A DNA stretch of 47,700 bases from Treponema sp. UBA1233 (GTDB lineage Bacteria > Spirochaetota > Spirochaetia > Treponematales > Treponemataceae): assembly GCA_002309305.1 (NCBI GenBank), contig DBWR01000043.1, positions 13,503-61,202 on the forward strand, written 5' to 3'. Positions 17,052 through 26,067 of the stretch are shown here, piece after piece. Each line of letters starts with the position of its first letter. Position 1 is the stretch's first letter. The position numbers and the translations under genes are program-made. A model generated the notes under the pieces. It saw only the letters and a list, made by a program, of their open reading frames with translations, was not told where the DNA came from and made no database searches.

Positions 17052-18095
17052 ATGAAAGTTGGTATGAAAAAAATAGTTTTGATTCTTTGCGCAGCATTAC
17101 TGTGCTCCTTTGCAAGTGCGGCTGGCAAATCATCCAAAAAAAAGGCGGAACCTGTATACGACATGGAAAGCGCCAATGTGATGGACGCAAACTGGGAGCA
17201 ATATTTCAATACTGGAGACGAACAGTATCTTGACAACATCATTGCTTATGTTGATACGGAAGATTTGCTCATGACAGAAATAAACAAAAAGGCAGGAAAA
17301 CTCATTAAGGACGAAAAGTTTGTCCAGGCAATGAAAAATCTTGGCGCTGAAGTTTCCGGCAAAAAGTTTGTCATCGGCTTTGCCCTTGAACCGATGGTTG
17401 GATTCCTTGTTCAGGACGAAAACTTTGCACAAGACATCAGATACATATATTCATATTTCCCTCAGGAACTGTTCATTCGCGGTGTAATGAAAAACACTGC
17501 ATTCTGGTCCCTTACTTCAAATGCGGAACAGCATCAGGAAATAAACATTGCTCTCCAGAAGCGCATTCCCTATATGGATGAAAAGCTTCAGAACACTTTC
17601 AGCATGTCGATGACTTTTGAAGATTGGATTGGACTTGTAAAATCAGACACCGGTGCGGCTGAGTTCAGCAATACAAAAATTCAGATCATTCCTGTTCTTG
17701 TAAATGATTTGGACAAAACCATTAACGACTGGAACACTTTGAAGCCTGAAGAAATGCCTAAGATTACTTCAACTTCAGAAGTCAACATCAAGAAAGGAAA
17801 TGACATCATCGCTCCATTCATCACTTTCTTCGTTAAGGGAAAATGCGACTTTCCGCTGTATTATGACTGCGAGCTCATAGATCCCAAGGGAGAGAAATCC
17901 GATTTCAACGCTACAAAACTCAATTTTGCAAGCCAGGAACCGTCAAACAAAAACTACATCTATTCAGTTCAGCAAAACTGCGGATGGAAATTTGACAATA
18001 CAGATCCTGTCGGCAAATACCTGGTAAAAATAACGGTATACTCCGAAAAACAGGTAATTGCCATCTTCGAGATGACATTCAGCTTGAAGAAATAA
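17052..18095 (+). CDS. Secreted protein of unknown function
   Basis: A 347-residue protein with a signal peptide (cut after ASA, about residue 23) followed by a Lys-rich stretch. The first 150 residues are helical (WEQYFNTGDEQYLDNI, MTEINKKAGKLIKDEKF) and could be TPR-like. The C-terminal about 100 residues are beta-rich and Ig-like (DIIAPFITFFVKGKCDFPLYYDCELIDPKG; GKYLVKITVYSEKQ). I do not recognise a family. GGAGGA precedes the start; a second ATG four codons in is possible. It is followed after 26 bases by an outer-membrane barrel candidate, so the two probably form an operon working at the envelope. Confidence 0.78.
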   Translation: MKVGMKKIVLILCAALLCSFASAAGKSSKKKAEPVYDMESANVMDANWEQYFNTGDEQYLDNIIAYVDTEDLLMTEINKKAGKLIKDEKFVQAMKNLGAEVSGKKFVIGFALEPMVGFLVQDENFAQDIRYIYSYFPQELFIRGVMKNTAFWSLTSNAEQHQEINIALQKRIPYMDEKLQNTFSMSMTFEDWIGLVKSDTGAAEFSNTKIQIIPVLVNDLDKTINDWNTLKPEEMPKITSTSEVNIKKGNDIIAPFITFFVKGKCDFPLYYDCELIDPKGEKSDFNATKLNFASQEPSNKNYIYSVQQNCGWKFDNTDPVGKYLVKITVYSEKQVIAIFEMTFSLKK

Positions 18096-18121
18096 AATAT
18101 TTGAAAACAAGGTAGTACATC

Positions 18122-19237
18122 ATGAAAAACTTTTTTAAAACCCTATCTCTAATTTTGCTCCTTTCTCTGGTATGGGGAGCATTTGCACAAGGAGATTTTT
18201 CAATCGAAAACAAACTGGAGACCGATACCTTTATTTTTGGCGACTACGATGAAAACCACAGGTTCCCGGGAATAAAAGAAACCCTCACGGCAGATTACTC
18301 CAGCGACAAAGTTGACGCAAAGCTTGAGATGTCATTCGATTTCTTTGCATACAACCAGCTTGACGCCGATTACAATAAAAAGCTGATTATCGGTGTGGAT
18401 GACTTTACCTTTACAGAAAGTTACTTTAAGCTTCGTCCAATCGAAAAGCTCCAGATTTCATTTAATTCAAGGGATTATGTCTCGGGAGCATACTTTCCCG
18501 TAATGGACAGATACATGGGCGTTGGAAAAGACTTTGACAGTTGGGACAGCGGAAACTATACCGGAGACATAGGATTCCTTTTTAAACCGATGGACAACTT
18601 GAGTCTGGGAGCGGGAATCAATTTGCTGAGCTACATTGTCAACAAGTATGATGATACCGAAGAAAACATTCATCTGAATTTTGGTGCGGAATATGAACTT
18701 GAAAAATTCGGTTCCATTGCAGTTACCCTTAACGATGTGGCAAATCATTTTGAAGTGGCGGGTTTTGCAAAGATTACTGCAATCAAAAATTTGGACATAT
18801 ACGGAGGCCTATCCTTCCAGCCGGATTCCGCCTATGCACGCATTCCTTCCCTGCTTTACTTTACGAATCTTTACATGAATGGAAAATTCCTTTTGAATGC
18901 GGGACTTGAATACAAAGGTGTGGACAAGCTTACCCTGGGTGCCGACCTCATGACGAACCTTTTTATAGTCAAGGACTGGACTTACGATTTGTACACAGGA
19001 CTCAAGGCAGAATATCAAATCAACGATGACTTCAAGGTCGGCGGCAAAACATATTTGAGCTTTGACTTTGTAGACTATATCGATGACGAAGATGCCCGTT
19101 ACAAGACGCTGATTTCCCTCTATCCGGAAGTGGAATACAAAAAAGGCAGCAGCACTTTTACCGCTGGCCTAAAATTTGAATTCTACGGCGATAAGTTCCT
19201 GGGTGCCATTCCTCTTTCCTGGAAGTATTCATTCTAA
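18122..19237 (+). CDS. Putative outer-membrane beta-barrel protein
   Basis: A 371-residue protein with a signal peptide (cut after AFA, residue 22). The mature part is a run of alternating amphipathic strands with tight turns (KVDAKLEMSFDFFAY, NLSLGAGINLLSY, GSIAVTLNDVANHFEV, LDIYGGLSF, KLTLGADLM) and ends in aromatic SWKYSF, the terminal Phe pattern read by the BAM machinery. A porin-like role is inference; the family is not identifiable. AAGG precedes the ATG. It is likely co-transcribed with the upstream gene. Confidence 0.78.
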   Translation: MKNFFKTLSLILLLSLVWGAFAQGDFSIENKLETDTFIFGDYDENHRFPGIKETLTADYSSDKVDAKLEMSFDFFAYNQLDADYNKKLIIGVDDFTFTESYFKLRPIEKLQISFNSRDYVSGAYFPVMDRYMGVGKDFDSWDSGNYTGDIGFLFKPMDNLSLGAGINLLSYIVNKYDDTEENIHLNFGAEYELEKFGSIAVTLNDVANHFEVAGFAKITAIKNLDIYGGLSFQPDSAYARIPSLLYFTNLYMNGKFLLNAGLEYKGVDKLTLGADLMTNLFIVKDWTYDLYTGLKAEYQINDDFKVGGKTYLSFDFVDYIDDEDARYKTLISLYPEVEYKKGSSTFTAGLKFEFYGDKFLGAIPLSWKYSF

Positions 19238-19264
19238 TCCATCAAACATACTTGAACAAGCAAG

Positions 19265-19308
19265 GCGGTTTCAGAAGTTTCCGGATTTTTGGACCGTCTT
19301 TTTTTGTC
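19265..19308 (+). terminator. Probable terminator after the barrel gene
   Basis: AAGGCGGT (19265-19272) can pair with ACCGTCTT (19296-19303) around a long partly paired loop, and a T-run follows (19302-19308). It is weaker than the other terminators in the window. Confidence 0.5.
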
Positions 19309-19349
19309 TTTCCATTGAGTGTAACTTTTATAAGCATCCGACTCTTTTC

Positions 19350-19378
19350 TATACATAAAGCATGTTCTATGTTATACT
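19350..19378 (+). promoter_or_regulatory. Promoter of paralogue 1
   Basis: TATACA (19350-19355), 17 bases, TATACT (19373-19378). The same boxes with the same spacing, and a shared flanking sequence, occur before the second paralogue (21975-22003). The leader holds AGGAGG. Confidence 0.65.
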
Positions 19379-19416
19379 TGTAAACTATAAGCATGCATAT
19401 CCAGGAGGAAGTTTTT

Positions 19417-21897
19417 ATGTGCTTTGATGTATCACGCAAGTTAAGGTCTTTTTTCCTTTCTTTTGCACTTTTGTTAACTTTATCTATTCCGGCCTTTGCA
19501 CAAAAGAATTCAGGCGGACAGATGTATGATCCTGCTGCGGTTGTAAAGTCAATCAAGAAAGGCACCAAAATGAGCGGATATTACGTTCAGGTCGATACAA
19601 AAAAGAAGATTGCATGGTTTTATACCGATAAAAAATTGACTGATCAGGTTGCAGAATACAACCTCGGACAGCAGTTCTGGGTGGAATGGGATCCAGAAAG
19701 AATCGATCCGATAAAAATTGAATTGAAGGCTTTCTACAAAAAGATAAACCTTGCTAAAACAATTTTACAGCGCACCGAAGATGGAACACATCTTGCCAAT
19801 GTCAGGGTAATAGAGGCAACAAGACCGGTAAAAAGCGATGCACAAATACAAAAGGAAAAGGATGCCGCAAGGAATTCAGGATATAATTCCGGATATGCCG
19901 GAGCAAAGAAAGCTGTTCCAAAGGCATACTCTGAATACTCAAGCGAATGGAACTCAGGCTATGAGGATGGTTTGGCACAGGCAAAAAAAGAAGCGGAAGA
20001 AGCTGCAAGACTAGCCGCCGAAGCAGCTAAAAAAGACGGTTACAATACAGGTCTTAGTGGAAAGGCAAAGAAAGTCCCCAAAGCACATTCAGCTTATGCA
20101 AGCGACTGGAAGGCAGGTTACAGCGAGGGATATGCAGAATACGAGGCGAAGAAGGCTTTAGCTGAAACACCAAAGACAGAAACTCCTAAAACTGAAACTT
20201 CAAAACCAGCTGAAACACCAAAGGCAGATGAACCGAAAACAGAAACACCAAAGGCAGATGAACCGAAAACAGAAACTCCAAAGCAGGAAACTACCACAAC
20301 TCAAACGGCACAGACCGGTACAAGCAATACAGCGGAAAACTCTTCTCAGGAAATCTTCATCTATGATCCCGATGCAGTTATCACAAGCGACATCCGTGTG
20401 GATATGGTGGACAATCTTTATTTCATCGTAACCAAAGATGGTTCAGGATATCTAAGACGAGAAAGCTCATTGACCGACATTGCCTACTACAACATAACCG
20501 GCCAGTACTGGACTAGAAAACCAAGTTCAGACATACCTTCCCTTCCACTTAAAAAACTCTATAAATCAATCGCACTCTCAAGCGAAACCCTTGACAGAAA
20601 AGCTCCCTCCGCCAATGCAGTAAAAAAATCTGTCAAGGAAATTGGATATACAGCAGGCAAAGAAAAGGAAGTTCTTCCTCCCACAAATGCCAAAGTGGCA
20701 AAGTCACTTGAACCATTTACCTACGACAAGAATGCCGTAATTGACTACAGCTACAGCGGAGTTACTTCAGGAGGTTTCAAGGCGGTCTACGATACGATGA
20801 GCACCATGGCAAGCTTCTACAAGGATGGAGTGTCATGCGGAATCTACAATCTTACCTACCAGTACTTTGAAAGCCGTACAAAGGGCCTTGACTTTTCTTC
20901 TTACGACTTTACCAAGCTCTACAAGAAAATCAGTTTGAGCAAAAAACAGCTTAACCGCGACATACCGGAAAGCGCGATTTTCCAGAATATAGCACTCAAG
21001 GATTACGACTGGACCAAGGACAAGGATTTTGTGGATTTTGTAAACTGGATGAAAGCCCACAATGTTCCGGAAGAACGCATAGAATTCTACAAGCAGTGTG
21101 CGGCAGTTCCTGCAAAACGAGGTTCAATGGTTCCCTTCACTACTTCAACACTCAACAATGAAGTGGGATTCAATACGACAGTCATCAAGGACGGTGCGGG
21201 AAACACAATCGGAACGGCAGGCGGAATGCAGGCATATTTTGAAGCAAGGAAGAATGACCGTTATTTTGCCGGATCCGAAGCAATTCAAAAGGGAATCAAG
21301 ACAAAGGGAGAGCTCAACGTATATGTACTTGAACTCATTCCATCAACAAACCAGAACTTTACAGGAAAATATACGGGAACAAAACTGGCTACACGCATCA
21401 AGGAAATACTTGCGGCAGAATTCGGCTCCCTTTTAAAAATCAATGTCACTGTAAAAAAGGTGGTTGTAGACTACTCCAATGGATCAACGCAAGCCTACAT
21501 AAATCAGGCAGGACTTTCAACCGGCTCCACAAACGGATATCTTGTCTGTCCATACTGGGCTGACTTGAATACCCTTGTCAAACTTGGCCGTCGTGACATC
21601 GGAGGCAACTACGGAACCAATTACTGCTGCGTAACAGATGAAACGCTTGACGTGGATCCGATCCTTACTTCAGGAACAGAGCGCCACCTCATGTGCCACG
21701 AATTGGGACATTCAGTTGGGCTCATGCACCATTTCTCTGAGGAAGTAACCCATGGTACCGACAATGGAGAAGAAAGGGACACCTATTTCAGCGCAACTTG
21801 TGCAATGAACTACTTCTACACCCAGGACCATCTCTGTGAACTCTGCCGTTATGCATTCTGGCTTGACGACAAGGATCTTTTGGGAAAAGCAAAATAA
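19417..21897 (+). CDS. Secreted metzincin-type metalloprotease with novel repeat modules
   Basis: An 826-residue exported protein. The signal peptide ends at AFA (residue 28). Three copies of an unrecognised module of about 80 residues (YDPxAV ... YNLxxQxW ... FYKKIxLSKxxLNRD) lie at about 37-112, 315-395 and 434-515. Between the first two are two GY-rich repeats of about 32 residues (GYNSGYAG...PKAYSEYSSEW; about 145-240) and a PKTETPK/PKADE linker (about 250-300). The C-terminal domain has the metzincin zinc motif HELGHSVGLMH starting at His761 and a Met-turn-like AMNY, with several Cys residues. It should be a secreted zinc endopeptidase; the substrate is unknown. The start is set by AGGAGG 9 bases upstream. 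The N-terminal half is nearly identical in DNA to the next gene. Confidence 0.85.
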   Translation: MCFDVSRKLRSFFLSFALLLTLSIPAFAQKNSGGQMYDPAAVVKSIKKGTKMSGYYVQVDTKKKIAWFYTDKKLTDQVAEYNLGQQFWVEWDPERIDPIKIELKAFYKKINLAKTILQRTEDGTHLANVRVIEATRPVKSDAQIQKEKDAARNSGYNSGYAGAKKAVPKAYSEYSSEWNSGYEDGLAQAKKEAEEAARLAAEAAKKDGYNTGLSGKAKKVPKAHSAYASDWKAGYSEGYAEYEAKKALAETPKTETPKTETSKPAETPKADEPKTETPKADEPKTETPKQETTTTQTAQTGTSNTAENSSQEIFIYDPDAVITSDIRVDMVDNLYFIVTKDGSGYLRRESSLTDIAYYNITGQYWTRKPSSDIPSLPLKKLYKSIALSSETLDRKAPSANAVKKSVKEIGYTAGKEKEVLPPTNAKVAKSLEPFTYDKNAVIDYSYSGVTSGGFKAVYDTMSTMASFYKDGVSCGIYNLTYQYFESRTKGLDFSSYDFTKLYKKISLSKKQLNRDIPESAIFQNIALKDYDWTKDKDFVDFVNWMKAHNVPEERIEFYKQCAAVPAKRGSMVPFTTSTLNNEVGFNTTVIKDGAGNTIGTAGGMQAYFEARKNDRYFAGSEAIQKGIKTKGELNVYVLELIPSTNQNFTGKYTGTKLATRIKEILAAEFGSLLKINVTVKKVVVDYSNGSTQAYINQAGLSTGSTNGYLVCPYWADLNTLVKLGRRDIGGNYGTNYCCVTDETLDVDPILTSGTERHLMCHELGHSVGLMHHFSEEVTHGTDNGEERDTYFSATCAMNYFYTQDHLCELCRYAFWLDDKDLLGKAK

Positions 21898-21907
21898 GGC
21901 TATCAGG

Positions 21908-21935
21908 GCATCCGTCAACACGGCGGGTGCTTTTT
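21908..21935 (+). terminator. Terminator of paralogue 1
   Basis: Nine-pair stem GCATCCGTC with GGCGGGTGC (21908-21930, two wobble pairs, loop AACAC) and five T's. An almost identical terminator follows paralogue 2. Confidence 0.9.
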
Positions 21936-21974
21936 ATTTCCATTGTGTAACTTTGTACCCATCCGTTTTTTTTC

Positions 21975-22003
21975 TATACATAACCCCAGTTCTATGCTAT
22001 ACT
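21975..22003 (+). promoter_or_regulatory. Promoter of paralogue 2
   Basis: TATACA (21975-21980), 17 bases, TATACT (21998-22003), matching the promoter of paralogue 1 including neighbouring bases. AGGAGG lies 8 bases before the ATG at 22050. Confidence 0.65.
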
Positions 22004-22049
22004 TTTTGTAGAAACATAATCGGGCGATATTCTCGCAGGAGGAAAAGAT

Positions 22050-25000
22050 ATGAGTTTTGAAAAGGGAAACTACAATTTTTCAGAAAAAGTAATTTCTAGC
22101 AGGCTAAGGACTTTTTTCCTTGCAATTGCGATGCTGGTGACACTTTGCATTCCTACTTTTGCCCAGAAAAACTCAGGCGGACAAATGTATGATTCTGGTG
22201 CGGTTGTAAAGTCAATCAAGAAAGGCACCAAAATGAGCGGATATTACGTTCAGGTCGATACAAAAAAGAAGATTGTATGGTTCTATACCGACAAGAACTT
22301 GACCGACCAGGTTGCAGAATACAACCTCGGACAGCAGTTCTGGGTTGAATGGAATCCAGAAAGAATCGATCCGATAAAGATTGAATTGAAGGCATTCTAC
22401 AAAAAGATAAATCTTGCAAAAACTATTTTACAGCGTACCGAAGACGGAACACATCTTGCCAATGTCAGGGTAATAGAGGCAACAAGACCGGTAAAAAGCG
22501 ATGCACAAATACAAAAGGAAAAGGATGCCGCAAGGAATTCAGGATATAATTCCGGATATGCCGGAGCGAAGAAAGCTGTTCCAAAGGCATACTCTGAGTA
22601 CTCAAGCGAATGGAACTCAGGCTATGAGGATGGTTTGGCACAGGCAAAAAAAGAAGCAGAAGAAGCTGCAAGACTAGCCGCCGAAGCAGCTAAAAAAGAC
22701 GGTTACAATACTGGACTTAGCGGAAAGGCCGAGAAGGTTCCCAAAGCACATTCAGCGTATGCAAGCGACTGGAAGGCAGGTTACAGCGAGGGATTTGCAG
22801 AATATAAGGCGAAGAAGGCTTCCACAGGAACTCAACAGACAAACTCAACAAGTTCTACTGGCTCACAGACTTCAAGCCAAACAACTTCAGGAACCCAACA
22901 GACAACTACATCTAGCTCAACATCAACTTCAACGGCCTATGTTCCCGCTGCACAGAAAGTTGACAACCTTGTCTTTACTGCAAAAAAGCATCCGGTTGTC
23001 ACCTCTTATACTGCAATAGATAATGCTGTAAAAAAGATAAGCTGTCCTACCTCAATGACTCCGGAAGATGCCGCAAAAAAAATCGTTGCATCTGCAAAAA
23101 CGGATATGGAAAAGGCAAGGGCACTCTTTTCATGGATAGGATACAATATTGTCTATGACTATAGCTTCAAGAAGGAATCATACACTGCAGCCGGTACATG
23201 GAAAAACCGCACCGGTGTCTGCGAAGGTTATACCCTCCTCTACATTCAGATGGCAAAGGCTGTAGGTCTCAATGCGGAATATGTTTCGGGTTATGCAAAG
23301 AACACTGCCGATTACAATCCGGGAAACCCTCTTGAAAAGCACGGATGGGGTGTGGTTCACATAAACGGAAAGCATGTCCTCTTTGACGTGACATGGGGAG
23401 CAGTATCAAAGCTTGATGATCCTTCTACTTTCAACGGCGACTGGTTTGATGTAGATCCTTATCTTTTCATTTTCTCACACTTCCCGCAGGAATTGAAACA
23501 TACCTATATTGCAGACAACAGCATGGATCTGGGACAATTCTATGAATACTTCAAGAAGCTGCCTACGGCTCATCCGGGATTGGCTCGTCTTGGTATAGAA
23601 GGAAAGGAACTGTATGACTTCTTTAAGGTGAACCCTGATGCATGGATGCCAAAATGCTACAATGAGCTTTATGTTGACCGCGGTGTAAAAATCAACAAGC
23701 TGCCGTTGACCAAAACCCTTACTGGAAACAATACATATACCTTCAACTTTACAATTCCAAAGGGCGTTCCAATGACATTTGGCGGACAGGCACTCACTTC
23801 TGGAAAAGATTTCTCCTACACCCCGAGCACAACTTCAGAGGCTGATGCACGGCTTAACTTTGACAATCACTGTGGACTGGTCTACAGCACGGAATTCAAC
23901 CTTATTGAAAACTGGTCTGGAAAATACTTTAAGGCACAAAACCTGAGCAAGACCCAGTTTAATATGGCAGACGGAAGCAAGAAAGACAATGTCGCATCCG
24001 GTAAGCCTAAAGTTTTGGTATTCTTTGACGGAAGCAAGAGCGATACTTATGCATTCTTTTACACTCTGACAATTTATTCAAGTAAATTCAATGATGTTGA
24101 CGTCTTCTTTATCGACGCCAGCGAAAAGACCACCAACAAAGTAAAGGACAATGTAAAGACTTGTGCCGGACAAGCCGGAATAAGCCAGTTTGTTGCCCTC
24201 CAGGATGCTTCAGAAAACCGTGCCCTCATACAGAAGTACATGACTCAGGCAGGACTTTCAAGTTCCGATCTAATACTTCCTGTGGCAGTTTTCATTGATT
24301 CATCAAATAAACTCCAGTATATCGACGCCTTCCGTGCGGTTCCGGATGTCTATACACGCGTGGAACAGATTGCAAAGGCAACTGGAACAAAGTCTTTCAA
24401 TACCTCATCATTTAACATTCCAAACACCAATAAGAAAGAGCTTCCTGCAATGGGTGGCGGAACTGTAAACAATCAGGCTTCTGGAAAACCAAAAGTCCTG
24501 ATCAGCATGCCATATCTGTGCGGTGACAAAGACAGCGAGCGTCTTGCAAAGGAAATCATGGCCGCTTCTGCACAATTCAGGAATATTGACCTTGTGATTA
24601 CAGACAGTAAATTTGCATGCGACCGCATGAGTGCAACCAAACAGTTTAATTCCATGCTCAAGTATTCCCTTGGAAATTCTTACGACCAGGCCTTTGCGGA
24701 CAAGGTGTTTGCCGTATCAGAACTTGCCATCGGTCTTGACAGTGAGGAATATTACTGGTGGGCAGCTGGATTCAATGGTAGAATAGAATCTGTTGCACAG
24801 ATTTTCTACATCGACTCAACAAACCGCTACCGCTGGATGGACTGTATACCCGGCATTACGGTATCTTCTATCATTTCACGTGTGTCTGAATTTGAAAGGA
24901 CTGTGACAAGGCAATCTGCTTCATCTGCATCAGCCAATACAAACAGCTACGGCCTTCCATACGATCCGAATGCTGCTTTTAACGGCAAACAAATTGAATT

Positions 25001-25976
25001 TGATTCATCCAGTTATTTTAATTCAGGTATCCTGGGAATCCCAGAAGACAACTACATTTATTTCTATATTATGGAACAGGGTCCCTACGGCTGCTATGAC
25101 TGGAAGGAACAGTGCTGGCTTTGGGTGACACACGACAGGATTAAGGAAGCGGAAATTGACTTTACCAAATTCTACAGCAGGATAGACCTTTCAAAGACAA
25201 AGCTCAACCGCGACTTTACGGGAGCTCCTCTTGGACCTCAGGTAAATGAAGCAAGGGAAGAACCTGTCCCTCAAGCACAAACTTCTGCCGCTGCATTAAA
25301 TGAATATGGACTTCCATACGACCCTGATGCAGTGCATATAGAACTTCCGGCGGGCAAGAAGACTCTCGGTTCTTATACCATAATGAAATCCGCTAAAAAT
25401 CCAGACTGGGTAAGCATTCAAAGCATGATAACAGGAGGCTGGTACACCTATGACCTCAAGAATCAATGCTGGGAGTCTGCACGAGGATTAAATACGGATG
25501 CTTTGGACATCTCTCTGCTTTATGAGAAGATAGACTTGTCAAAGACTGAACTTATGCGTGCCAAAACGGGAATTTATTGTGGTGGCTGGAAAAACATAGC
25601 TATTAAATATGTAGAGGCCAAAGAAGATGAGAGAATAGCTGAGTTGGAAAAAAATGCCACAAAGAGCAAAATCACCTATGGACGCAAGAATTCTTACGGT
25701 CTGATTTATGACTATGATTACAGAATTAGCCGTCAGGTAATGATTTTCATGGAAAAGGGAATTACGGGAAGTGTAGATGAGAATACCAAGATGATTGTCT
25801 TCAAGAATAAGAACGGAGATATAGTCGGAAAGTACGATTATGATCAGCAGGTTTGGGCATCACGAAAGGCAGATTTCTCTCTGACTGATGTGGAGCTTGC
25901 CATGTTCTATACAGTTATTGAACTGAGGGCAACCCAGCTTAACCGCGATTACTCAGGAACAGAGATTCTTCGTTAA
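22050..25976 (+). CDS. Large secreted protein with transglutaminase-like and repeat modules
   Basis: A 1308-residue exported protein with a signal peptide to about residue 39 (TFA). Residues about 47-260 nearly copy paralogue 1: one module of about 80 residues and two GY repeats, then a Ser/Thr/Gln linker. Residues about 320-460 are a transglutaminase-like (papain-fold) domain with Cys391 (GVCEGY), His431 (HGWGV) and Asp446 (FDVTWG) as the triad. Next come two thioredoxin-like segments without a CxxC (KPKVLVFFDGS, about 650-790; KPKVLISMPY, about 810-950). Three more copies of the module follow at about 970, 1089 and 1218. It may crosslink or cleave surface or host protein; this is inference. 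The start has AGGAGG 8 bases upstream. Confidence 0.85.
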   Translation: MSFEKGNYNFSEKVISSRLRTFFLAIAMLVTLCIPTFAQKNSGGQMYDSGAVVKSIKKGTKMSGYYVQVDTKKKIVWFYTDKNLTDQVAEYNLGQQFWVEWNPERIDPIKIELKAFYKKINLAKTILQRTEDGTHLANVRVIEATRPVKSDAQIQKEKDAARNSGYNSGYAGAKKAVPKAYSEYSSEWNSGYEDGLAQAKKEAEEAARLAAEAAKKDGYNTGLSGKAEKVPKAHSAYASDWKAGYSEGFAEYKAKKASTGTQQTNSTSSTGSQTSSQTTSGTQQTTTSSSTSTSTAYVPAAQKVDNLVFTAKKHPVVTSYTAIDNAVKKISCPTSMTPEDAAKKIVASAKTDMEKARALFSWIGYNIVYDYSFKKESYTAAGTWKNRTGVCEGYTLLYIQMAKAVGLNAEYVSGYAKNTADYNPGNPLEKHGWGVVHINGKHVLFDVTWGAVSKLDDPSTFNGDWFDVDPYLFIFSHFPQELKHTYIADNSMDLGQFYEYFKKLPTAHPGLARLGIEGKELYDFFKVNPDAWMPKCYNELYVDRGVKINKLPLTKTLTGNNTYTFNFTIPKGVPMTFGGQALTSGKDFSYTPSTTSEADARLNFDNHCGLVYSTEFNLIENWSGKYFKAQNLSKTQFNMADGSKKDNVASGKPKVLVFFDGSKSDTYAFFYTLTIYSSKFNDVDVFFIDASEKTTNKVKDNVKTCAGQAGISQFVALQDASENRALIQKYMTQAGLSSSDLILPVAVFIDSSNKLQYIDAFRAVPDVYTRVEQIAKATGTKSFNTSSFNIPNTNKKELPAMGGGTVNNQASGKPKVLISMPYLCGDKDSERLAKEIMAASAQFRNIDLVITDSKFACDRMSATKQFNSMLKYSLGNSYDQAFADKVFAVSELAIGLDSEEYYWWAAGFNGRIESVAQIFYIDSTNRYRWMDCIPGITVSSIISRVSEFERTVTRQSASSASANTNSYGLPYDPNAAFNGKQIEFDSSSYFNSGILGIPEDNYIYFYIMEQGPYGCYDWKEQCWLWVTHDRIKEAEIDFTKFYSRIDLSKTKLNRDFTGAPLGPQVNEAREEPVPQAQTSAAALNEYGLPYDPDAVHIELPAGKKTLGSYTIMKSAKNPDWVSIQSMITGGWYTYDLKNQCWESARGLNTDALDISLLYEKIDLSKTELMRAKTGIYCGGWKNIAIKYVEAKEDERIAELEKNATKSKITYGRKNSYGLIYDYDYRISRQVMIFMEKGITGSVDENTKMIVFKNKNGDIVGKYDYDQQVWASRKADFSLTDVELAMFYTVIELRATQLNRDYSGTEILR

Positions 25977-25997
25977 AAGCAAACTGCGATAGCTTAT

Positions 25998-26028
25998 GGC
26001 ATCCGTCATCACGGCGGGTGCCTTTTTT
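25998..26028 (+). terminator. Terminator of paralogue 2
   Basis: Ten-pair stem GGCATCCGTC with GGCGGGTGCC (25998-26022, loop ATCAC) and six T's. It is the sister of the terminator after paralogue 1. Confidence 0.92.
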
Positions 26029-26032
26029 CGTC

Positions 26033-26061
26033 TTGTTTATTATCCTGCTTTAGCTTACAAT
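26033..26061 (+). promoter_or_regulatory. Leaderless promoter of the GH2-like gene
   Basis: TTGTTT (26033-26038), 17 bases, TACAAT (26056-26061), then 6 bases to the ATG at 26068. There is no Shine-Dalgarno. It begins right after the preceding terminator. Confidence 0.55.
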
Positions 26062-26067
26062 AACAGA

